Source: an uncultured Lacibacter sp. (GTDB taxonomy: Bacteria; Bacteroidota; Bacteroidia; Chitinophagales; Chitinophagaceae). Taken from it: a stretch of 5,013 nt of DNA. Position numbers and translations under genes: made by a program. Under the pieces are notes generated by a model. The model ran no database searches, was not told the DNA's origin, and saw nothing but the letters and a program-made list of their open reading frames with translations. Below are positions 1-4,421 of this stretch, in pieces. Each line of letters starts with the position of its first letter. Position 1 is the stretch's first letter. The stretch covers positions 1 to 5,013 of the forward strand of contig NZ_CAMLGT010000265.1 in assembly GCF_946479605.1 (NCBI RefSeq). Direction: 5' to 3'.

Positions 1-350
1 GCAAAAATGAAATCGAATTTTTCGTTACACTGTGCAATGTATTTGAACACATCCATCTTTACCAGCTTCAACGGAATACCCAGCTTGGCTGCAGTTTGCT
101 GGATAAAAGCACTCATATTGGTATCCTTTTCCACAATGGTTTGATCGGTTGCTCCACGGCTCGCCAGTTCGTATGTAATGCTGCCCGTGCCACCAAACAG
201 ATCAAGTGTTTTCAACTCTTCAATATCGAGATTATTTTCAATGATGTTGAACAAACCACCTTTTGCAAGATCAGTAGTTGGTCTTGTATAAGGCATTTTA
301 GCCGGGGGCTGAAATGTTCGTCCGCCAAATTTTCCACTTATGATACGCAT
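1..350 (-). CDS. rsmD: 16S rRNA (guanine966-N2)-methyltransferase RsmD, partial (C-terminal part outside window)
   Basis: RsmD methylates N2 of guanine 966 of 16S rRNA using S-adenosylmethionine during 30S assembly in the cytoplasm. The frame is open from an ATG at 350-348 to the left edge: 116 complete codons of a family usually about 180-190 residues long. The N-terminus reads MRIISGKFGGRTF, followed by RPTTDLAKGGLFNII (23-37), which corresponds to the family's RPTtdrvReaLFNiL segment. SAM-binding motif I is LDLFGGTGSITYELASRGA at residues 49-67, and the acidic end of the next strand is VEKD (73-76). The visible protein stops at FDFIF, just where the catalytic D/N-PPY motif should follow, so that motif cannot be checked. 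The ATG lies inside the 3' end of the upstream DUF3822 gene (13-base overlap), which suggests co-transcription and translational coupling. Family assignment is firm; the exact target base is taken from the family. Confidence 0.95.
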   Translation of the reverse strand, partial: MRIISGKFGGRTFQPPAKMPYTRPTTDLAKGGLFNIIENNLDIEELKTLDLFGGTGSITYELASRGATDQTIVEKDTNMSAFIQQTAAKLGIPLKLVKMDVFKYIAQCNEKFDFIF

Positions 351-1174
351 ACTAAAACCTGGTCGAGTGAAGCTGATAAATACACAGGCACTGCATCGCT
401 TGCAGGAAAACTGTATTGTAATTCTTCTTTCAGCTGAAGATTGAGAACATAACTGTACAACACATCATATAAAACAGAGTTGCGGTCAATAAGCCCCTGC
501 AGGTAAACAGTTGTTTCTTCCTGACTCAACTCCAGTTGCTCCATTACATGAAGAATATGATACAACACATCTTCAGGCGTTTGATACATGTACGATTGCA
601 GCAATAACCATCCGCCACCACGCTCTACTGTAAGCTGCACTTCCTGGAAACGGATCGTAACATGCATCACAGCTTCTGCAGAACCTCTCTTTGTGAGCAG
701 CAGCGATTGCACATGCCACCACTCTCCTTTCGGAAAACGTTTATTCAGCAATGCAGCAACACCCGCTTCAACCACATAATGGTTTACCATGCTTTGCTGC
801 AGCACAATATCTTTTACTGTAACGGTATTAAGAAGCGAACCGTTCACCAGTTCAAGCAAATGTGTTTTGCCCGCATCACTGTTCAATGTTGCAGGTATAA
901 GTGCATTGGTACCTGCATATTGCACCAGCAGCACTTTCTGGTAATTGGTATGTACCCACACATGCTTTGCTGCAATGGCTGCAAGTTTTTCTTCCAGCTC
1001 ACTTACTGTTGTTTCATACACAACCCAGGCATGCACCTGCTTACGCTGTGGCTGAAAAGATGCAAATCCAATAAATCCGTTGCCAACCTGCACCAATAAA
1101 TAAGCAGCTACCGTATCAACCGACTCTAAAACTGCATCTTCAATATGTACCGTTGGATGTAACACGTTACTCAT
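338..1174 (-). CDS. DUF3822 family protein
   Basis: This 278-residue protein matches, from memory, the DUF3822 family, which is largely confined to Bacteroidota and is often found directly upstream of rsmD, as here. Its function is unknown; I recall that a solved member has an actin-like/RNase H-type fold, but there is no established activity. The sequence has no signal peptide or membrane segment. It has alternating beta-like stretches (residues about 24-41, 47-53, 170-200) and helical stretches rich in Leu and Glu (about 210-225). The C-terminus (DAVPVYLSASLDQVLVCV) resembles a family-typical ending. The ATG at 1174-1172 lies 7 bases downstream of a possible -7 element, giving a very short leader. 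The stop lies 13 bases inside rsmD, so the two form one transcription unit. Confident as a real gene and fairly confident of the family. Confidence 0.85.
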   Translation of the reverse strand: MSNVLHPTVHIEDAVLESVDTVAAYLLVQVGNGFIGFASFQPQRKQVHAWVVYETTVSELEEKLAAIAAKHVWVHTNYQKVLLVQYAGTNALIPATLNSDAGKTHLLELVNGSLLNTVTVKDIVLQQSMVNHYVVEAGVAALLNKRFPKGEWWHVQSLLLTKRGSAEAVMHVTIRFQEVQLTVERGGGWLLLQSYMYQTPEDVLYHILHVMEQLELSQEETTVYLQGLIDRNSVLYDVLYSYVLNLQLKEELQYSFPASDAVPVYLSASLDQVLVCVS

Positions 1175-1187
1175 ACTTCAATTGTTG

Positions 1188-1195
1188 CAATAATA
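1188..1195 (-). promoter_or_regulatory. Possible -7 box for the DUF3822-rsmD unit
   Basis: On the minus strand positions 1195-1188 read TATTATTG, one mismatch from the Bacteroidota -7 consensus TAnnTTTG. It lies 13 bases before the ATG, so transcription would start within a few bases of the start codon. No good TTTG was seen at the -33 position, which falls towards the left arm of the intergenic inverted repeat. Weak evidence, based on motif and position only. Confidence 0.35.
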
Positions 1196-1210
1196 CGATA
1201 ATCGGGCGAA

Positions 1211-1293
1211 TAGAGTCCCGGATGACACAGATTGAAGGCACAGATCTTTCTATCAGTGAAAATCTGGTCAGATCAGTGTCATCCGTGACTCTA
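1211..1293. repeat. Long imperfect inverted repeat between divergent genes
   Basis: The 22-base arms at 1211-1232 and 1272-1293 are reverse complements at 20 of 22 positions (core GTGTCATCCG/CGGATGACAC, outer end TAGAGTC/GACTCTA). A 39-base spacer separates them. Within each half a second, diverged ATCTG motif lies about 10-13 bases inwards (CAGATC at 1241-1246, AATCTG at 1261-1266), so the structure looks built from repeated ATCTGTGTCATCCGTG-like units. It could fold into a hairpin, be a dispersed REP/MITE-like element, or act as an operator. It fills most of the gap between the DUF3822 and MATE genes and ends 3 bases before the MATE -7 box. Confidence 0.8.
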
Positions 1294-1296
1294 TCT

Positions 1297-1304
1297 TATC
1301 TTCG
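1297..1304 (+). promoter_or_regulatory. Likely -7 promoter box of the MATE gene
   Basis: TATCTTCG at 1297-1304 differs from the Bacteroidota sigma -7 consensus TAnnTTTG at one position. Transcription would begin near 1310-1312, about 10 bases before the proposed TTG start. No clear TTTG is present at the expected -33 distance; that area is occupied by the right arm of the inverted repeat. The box helps place the translation start close downstream. Confidence 0.55.
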
Positions 1305-1319
1305 CAAAAACCACATTGC

Positions 1320-2702
1320 TTGGAAACTGCTTTACCGAAGAACGATCTGCGACTGGACATTAACAACCGGCAAATATTAGCGATGTCGCTGCCCATCAGC
1401 CTTTCGCTGCTTGTACCATTCCTCAATTTTACTGCCAATAATTATTTCCTGAGCGGACTTGGTGAAGCAGCACTGGGCACAGCAGGTATTACAGGTGTGT
1501 ATTTTTTAGTAGTGGCAGTAGTGGGCAACGGGTTGAACAATGCACTTCAATCGCTCATAGCCCGCAGGGCCGGTGAAAACAGGCTGGATGAAATCGGCAA
1601 ATTATTTTCACAGGGTGTGCGCATTGCTTTCATATTTGCAGCCATTGGTATTCTGCTCACCTATTTGCTGGCGCCTGTTATTTTTAACCATGTTATCCAA
1701 TCGCAGAAAGTTGATCAAAGCGCTGTTGAATTTTTAAAGATCCGTGTATGGGGTTTGCCCTTTCTTTACCTGTTCCAGATGGGCAATGCATTTTTGGTGG
1801 GAACGAACAACAGCCGCTACCTCATGATCGGCACTTTGTTTGAAGCGGGCGCCAATATCTTTTTTGATTATGGATTGATCAACGGTCATTTTGGTTTACC
1901 CCAGCTTGGTTTCAATGGTGCAGCTTATGCATCGGTACTTGCAGAGTTCATTGGTATGAGTGTTGTTTTCCTGCTCATTTTTATTAAGAAACTACACCTT
2001 CGTTTTCATTTGTTCAGTTACCTGCGTTACAGTAAAGAACGCACCAGGCTTATCCTGAATGTATCGGCACCGCTCATCGGGCAGTTTTCCATCAGTCTCA
2101 TCAGCTGGCTGGTGTTTTATATTTTGATAGAACGCAACGGTCTTTATTTGTATGGTGGAAACTCTGAACGTGCATTGGCCGTATCAAATGTGATGCGGAA
2201 TATTTTTGCATTATCAGGTGTGTTCATCTGGGCATTTGCGTCCACCACCAATGCCATGGTGAGTAATATCATTGGCCAGGGACGAAGCCATGATGTACTG
2301 AAACTCATTTACCGGATCATGAAGCTGAGTTTTGGATCGGCTGTTGTCATGTTTATCCTGTTCAATGTATTTGCACAGGAGTTGTTATCGGTATTTCGTT
2401 TGTCAAAAGAATTTGTTGATGCAGCAGTACCCGTGCTGCGGATTGTAACAACTGGCATGTTACTCATGTCTGTTTCTGTTGTGTGGCTGAATGCAGTAAC
2501 CGGCACAGGCAATACACGCATGAACCTCATCATTGAAGCGGTGACGATTGTGGCTTATCTTATATACATCTTTCTGGTGCTGGAAGTGTATAAACTCAGC
2601 CTGCTTTGGGCATGGGCATCGGAATTAATTTACTGGAGTGTAATTTTTGTAATGGCCTTTAATTATTTGAAAAGTGGAAAGTGGAAGGGGAAGGTAATAT
2701 AG
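1320..2702 (+). CDS. MATE family efflux transporter (multidrug/toxin extrusion)
   Basis: MATE proteins are inner-membrane antiporters that export cationic drugs, dyes or metabolites in exchange for Na+ or H+. The 460 residues match the usual 440-470, with about 12 hydrophobic segments in two related halves. The N-half opens with NNRQILAMSLPISLSLLVPFL (15-35, read in two parts around M22) and continues through LGEAALGTAGITGVYFLVVA (48-67), AFIFAAIGILLTYLLAPVIF (103-122) and a segment ending near FLLIFIKK (217-224). The C-half starts with RLILNVSAPLIGQFSISLIS (243-262) and has ALAVSNVMRNIFALSGVFIWAFAS (285-308), then GTGNTRMNLIIEA (395-407). The start is TTG at 1320: the only early ATG (1383, M22) would remove the conserved NNRQILA lead into helix 1, and no ATG or GTG lies upstream in frame. 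The C-terminus (KSGKWKGKVI) is encoded by a purine-rich tract. The substrate cannot be told from sequence, and the subfamily (NorM or DinF) is undecided. Confidence 0.95.
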   Translation: METALPKNDLRLDINNRQILAMSLPISLSLLVPFLNFTANNYFLSGLGEAALGTAGITGVYFLVVAVVGNGLNNALQSLIARRAGENRLDEIGKLFSQGVRIAFIFAAIGILLTYLLAPVIFNHVIQSQKVDQSAVEFLKIRVWGLPFLYLFQMGNAFLVGTNNSRYLMIGTLFEAGANIFFDYGLINGHFGLPQLGFNGAAYASVLAEFIGMSVVFLLIFIKKLHLRFHLFSYLRYSKERTRLILNVSAPLIGQFSISLISWLVFYILIERNGLYLYGGNSERALAVSNVMRNIFALSGVFIWAFASTTNAMVSNIIGQGRSHDVLKLIYRIMKLSFGSAVVMFILFNVFAQELLSVFRLSKEFVDAAVPVLRIVTTGMLLMSVSVVWLNAVTGTGNTRMNLIIEAVTIVAYLIYIFLVLEVYKLSLLWAWASELIYWSVIFVMAFNYLKSGKWKGKVI

Positions 2703-2749
2703 GGGCTAAGAGGTTGAAAGAGGGAAAGGAGAAAAAGAGAAGCAAGGAT
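2669..2749 (+). other. Purine-rich tract across the MATE stop codon
   Basis: 70 of these 81 bases are A or G on the plus strand, covering the last MATE codons and the following spacer. Short units such as GTGGAAA and GGGGAAGG recur. The tract could have arisen by slippage and has no assigned function; it ends at the stem-loop at 2750. Confidence 0.6.
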
Positions 2750-2784
2750 GTCGCCTTTTGTTTTGTAACAATTGAAAAGGCGAC
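2750..2784 (+). terminator. Perfect 10-bp stem-loop, possible terminator of the MATE gene
   Basis: GTCGCCTTTT (2750-2759) and AAAAGGCGAC (2775-2784) are perfect reverse complements around a 15-base loop. The position, 48 bases after the MATE stop, suits a transcription terminator. It lacks a good T-tract after the stem on the plus strand (AAAGCTGATATT follows), so it is not a canonical intrinsic terminator. It may instead stabilise the transcript 3' end or be a small repeat. Confidence 0.45.
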
Positions 2785-2818
2785 AAAGCTGATATTAAAA
2801 ATCAAAAGCCTAATACAT

Positions 2819-2849
2819 TTTGTTTTATAAGGAGTGGCGCATAATTTAA
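2819..2849 (+). promoter_or_regulatory. Candidate Bacteroidota promoter at the cassette's left border
   Basis: TTTG at 2819-2822 and TAATTTAA at 2842-2849 are separated by 19 bases, matching the spacing of the TTTG / TAnnTTTG promoter. The -7 box agrees at TA and TT but has AA instead of TG at its end. Transcription would start around 2855-2858, about 22 bases before the ATG of the gene at 2879. The promoter lies just outside the proposed cassette border at 2851, so the flanking DNA rather than the cassette would supply expression. AT-rich DNA makes chance matches easy. Confidence 0.4.
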
Positions 2850-2860
2850 TGTTATAGGTA
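2848..2860 (+). repeat. Left copy of 13-bp cassette-border inverted repeat
   Basis: AATGTTATAGGTA is repeated as an exact reverse complement at 3600-3612, on the other side of the single gene. It contains GTTATAG, which would be the R'-type core site (G then TTATAG) at which an integron cassette joins the preceding DNA. The match is 13 of 13 and stops at a mismatch on both sides. Confidence 0.8.
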
Positions 2861-3729
2861 AACCAGTGTAGCACCCAAATGATTAAGAGAGAAGAAATTT
2901 TAGACCAGTTAGACAAATGCAATTCTGAATTTACGTTTCCAATGTTGGATAATGGCTATGTATATCCAGCAGGGACTAAACTTACCGCTTATCGAGATGA
3001 CAAACGCTGGGTAATAGTTATAGAAGCTATTGGCTTTAGTTATCGAGGTGGAGGACATAATGGAATTACAAATTGCTTGCACGTCTTTGGAAATTGTTTG
3101 AACTATGAACCAGGCACACGAAATGAAAATTTCCTTTACCTGACAGACGATGCTGATGATTGTAGCACATTTGACGAAGAGGAAAGCTTTTACCTTAATC
3201 CAGACTGTGATAGCTTTAAATTAAGAGGAAGCATTATGCCTCTTATTCAAGACAGAAAAAAGTACAAGTCTTTAGGAATTGACATTGAAGATGAAAAAAG
3301 GATAAATGCGTTTGAGTTCCTTCGATTGCTTGACACATTACATCATGAGAAACTTGTTGCGACCGAAACTGAAATACTTGAAAGAATTCCTAACAACATT
3401 CCGAGAATAATTGAACTTCATGATTGGTTTCATCCAGACGTTGTTAATGGTGAACTACCCAGCGAAAATGAGACTTTTAAGCAAATAGCTGAAGTTTTAG
3501 AAACTGGAAGTGTTGTAGCTTATAGACCAACTCATAATCCAAATACGCATTGGAAAAACTGGCCAGAAGGTGGAACTCTTTAGGCAAAGTCAAAAGTCCT
3601 ACCTATAACATTGCATTGCTGCAAGCGTGGCAGAAATGCAACTATTTGGCTGACGAATAACACGACATCTGATTATCTTTACTGTACTGCACTGCTGCCA
3701 ATGCCACGCCTGACAGCAATGCATTAACG
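2852..3729 (+). mobile_element. Putative single integron-like gene cassette (gene plus attC-like site)
   Basis: Recombination in integrons occurs between G and TT of the GTT core. Using the GTT at 2851 and the GTT at 3729, the unit runs from TTATAGGTA to the final G, 878 bases, and holds one gene in the same orientation. The start of the unit is the exact complement of the R''-type box in its own downstream site (CTATAAC, 3603-3609), as expected for a cassette whose circular form rebuilds a paired R''/R' site. The gene starts 28 bases from the left border and stops 16 bases before the attC-like site. The gene is visibly more AT-rich than its neighbours. Simply removing the unit would leave ...AATG joined to TTAGCTGAAAC. 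No integrase is visible, so this would be a lone or orphan cassette. The core sites deviate from GTTRRRY/RYYYAAC outside GTT/AAC, which keeps confidence moderate. Confidence 0.55.
2879..3583 (+). CDS. Uncharacterised soluble protein, possibly DUF7003-like
   Basis: I do not recognise a function. The 234-residue protein resembles hypothetical proteins of Bacteroidota, and DUF7003 is the family name I think of, without certainty. There is no signal peptide or membrane segment. The notable parts are the N-terminal helix REEILDQLDKC (4-14), FTFPMLDNGYVYP (18-30), a strand segment RWVIVIEAIGFSYRGGGHNG (43-62), NCLHVFGNC (65-73), an acidic stretch with many Asp and Glu (90-110), and a C-terminus NTHWKNWPEGGTL (222-234) that looks like a conserved end. 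There are five cysteines (14, 66, 73, 95, 110). The ATG at 2879 has no Shine-Dalgarno; it is the first start after the left cassette border and keeps the N-terminal helix intact. Codon use is A/T-ending and unlike the MATE and VanZ genes, suggesting transfer. The flanking 13-bp inverted repeat and attC-like structure suggest it is cassette cargo. Confidence 0.5.
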   Translation: MIKREEILDQLDKCNSEFTFPMLDNGYVYPAGTKLTAYRDDKRWVIVIEAIGFSYRGGGHNGITNCLHVFGNCLNYEPGTRNENFLYLTDDADDCSTFDEEESFYLNPDCDSFKLRGSIMPLIQDRKKYKSLGIDIEDEKRINAFEFLRLLDTLHHEKLVATETEILERIPNNIPRIIELHDWFHPDVVNGELPSENETFKQIAEVLETGSVVAYRPTHNPNTHWKNWPEGGTL

Positions 3730-3735
3730 TTAGCT
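3600..3735 (+). other. attC-like folded recombination site with right border repeat
   Basis: The site opens with TACCTATAACATT (3600-3612), the inverted copy of 2848-2860. Inside, TGCATTGCTG (3612-3621) pairs perfectly with CAGCAATGCA (3714-3723), and GCGTGGCA (3625-3632) pairs with TGCCACGC (3702-3709), with a small internal loop (3 against 4 bases). The central region of about 69 bases would be the variable terminal part. The right end is AACGTTAGCT, with GTT at 3729-3731. The order of an outer AAC...GTT pair, a short unpaired spacer, inner stems and a variable apex, with a total of about 136 bases, fits the general plan of long attC sites. Alternative: an intergenic palindromic repeat not related to integrons. 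Confidence 0.55.
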
Positions 3736-3756
3736 GAAACTTTCACCGATTTTTAA

Positions 3757-3936
3757 TCAATCGTACCTACGGCACAAAAACTTCTTTCCTCTCATCACTC
3801 GACCGGCGGTTGTTCCTACAGAACAGAATGCAAAAAAATAAGCAGCAAAATAAATCGACAACAGTCCTGCTTCACAGGAGTAATTGATGGGTAGGCACAT
3901 AAAACATCGGGTGCGGCGTGCTGTAGGTACGCATGA
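3757..3936. repeat. Intergenic repeat-like element with terminal inverted repeats and small hairpins
   Basis: The ends 3757-3775 and 3918-3936 are reverse complements at 16 of 19 positions, including CGTACCTACGGCAC against GTGCTGTAGGTACG. Inside are two small hairpins with 5-bp stems and 5-base loops: TGTTC/GAACA (3811-3815, 3821-3825) and TCCTG/CAGGA (3865-3869, 3875-3879). No open frame of note exists, so it cannot encode a transposase. From memory, hairpin mosaics with CCTACGG-type cores are common between genes in Bacteroidota, so this is probably a dispersed, non-autonomous repeat of about 180 bases. Together with the attC-like site it accounts for most of the gene-free stretch 3584-4004. 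Confidence 0.65.
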
Positions 3937-3975
3937 TCTTTACACAAGTGGGATTCCCGGCTTTGTGAAATAAAT

Positions 3976-3983
3976 TATCTTAC
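3976..3983 (+). promoter_or_regulatory. Weak -7-like box upstream of the VanZ-like gene
   Basis: TATCTTAC (3976-3983) matches TAnnTT of the -7 consensus but ends AC instead of TG. It lies 21 bases before the ATG at 4005. A TTTG at 3962-3965 is only 10 bases upstream, too close to serve as the usual -33 element. Low confidence. Confidence 0.2.
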
Positions 3984-4004
3984 ACCGCAATCACGCCACA
4001 AGAA

Positions 4005-4421
4005 ATGAAACGAAACCTTAGCATCTGGACCAAACTATTTATTGCAGCATTCTGCTTTGGTATTGCCATTGTTGGCTTTATGCTCAAGCTTCCTGCCATG
4101 TTTCGGGGAATGGATAAAGAAATGCATGCCGCATTTTATTTTCTTGCTGCTGCATTCCTGAACATATTGTTTGCAAAACGCAATCTCATCATTCACGCAT
4201 TCATCTTTGGCTTCCTGTATGTATTTGGCTACGTCATTGAACTGGCCCAGGAATATTCAAACAAATTCTTTCGCAAACGCATTCATGGCCGTTTTGATCC
4301 GGAAGACATCGCCTCGAACCTGCAGGGATTGGTTTACTTTTCTGCTGTGTGGCTTGTTGTGGTGGCCCTGAGTTTTCTGTTTAAGAAAACGAAAACTGCA
4401 ACCGAAATGAATGTCCGTTAA
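4005..4421 (+). CDS. VanZ-like family membrane protein
   Basis: A 138-residue inner-membrane protein with the VanZ-like domain. VanZ itself gives low-level teicoplanin resistance, but most family members, including this type in Bacteroidota, have no known role, so resistance should not be assumed. Hydrophobic segments are at about 9-27, 41-57, 61-79 and 107-126. Family residues are visible: DKEMHAAFYFLA (37-48, with K38, H41, Y45), then YVIELAQEY (76-84, with E79 and Q82), then GRFDPEDIASNLQG (95-108, with R96, D98, D101, N105, G108). The ATG at 4005 gives a short basic N-terminus (MKRN) before helix 1, consistent with positive-inside topology. No Shine-Dalgarno is seen. It converges with the gene on the other strand; their stop codons overlap by 3 bases within one TTAA. 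Confidence 0.85.
   Translation: MKRNLSIWTKLFIAAFCFGIAIVGFMLKLPAMFRGMDKEMHAAFYFLAAAFLNILFAKRNLIIHAFIFGFLYVFGYVIELAQEYSNKFFRKRIHGRFDPEDIASNLQGLVYFSAVWLVVVALSFLFKKTKTATEMNVR

Noticed and set aside
96..437. Plus-strand open frame of 113 codons
   Set aside because: It lies antisense to rsmD and the end of the DUF3822 gene, whose minus-strand frames have clear family motifs.
662..1099. Plus-strand open frame of 145 codons, Cys- and His-rich
   Set aside because: It is antisense to the DUF3822 gene; the composition is what reverse-strand reading produces and no motif is present.
1153..1380. Plus-strand open frame across the intergenic region
   Set aside because: It crosses the inverted repeat and overlaps the starts of both flanking genes, with no recognisable protein.
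2659..2922. Minus-strand open frame of 87 codons
   Set aside because: It reads through the purine-rich tract, stem-loop and cassette border; its low-complexity Ser/Phe/Leu stretch reflects the purine tract on the other strand.
3633..3701. A CRISPR-like or tandem repeat in the apex of the attC-like site
   Set aside because: No unit repeats there; it is a non-repetitive variable segment.
2794..3757. 10-base inverted pair ATTAAAAATC (2794-2803) and GATTTTTAAT (3748-3757) outside the cassette borders
   Set aside because: The match is short, AT-only apart from one base, and not placed at a meaningful border; chance is sufficient.
4171..4371. Plus-strand frame inside the VanZ-like gene, and the minus-strand frame 4257-4466
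   Set aside because: Both overlap the VanZ-like gene, which has clear family residues and membrane segments.
4372..4390. Small inverted repeat GTTTTC/GAAAAC near the end of the VanZ-like gene, as a terminator
   Set aside because: It lies within coding sequence, is AT-rich and weak, and has no T-tract at a suitable place.
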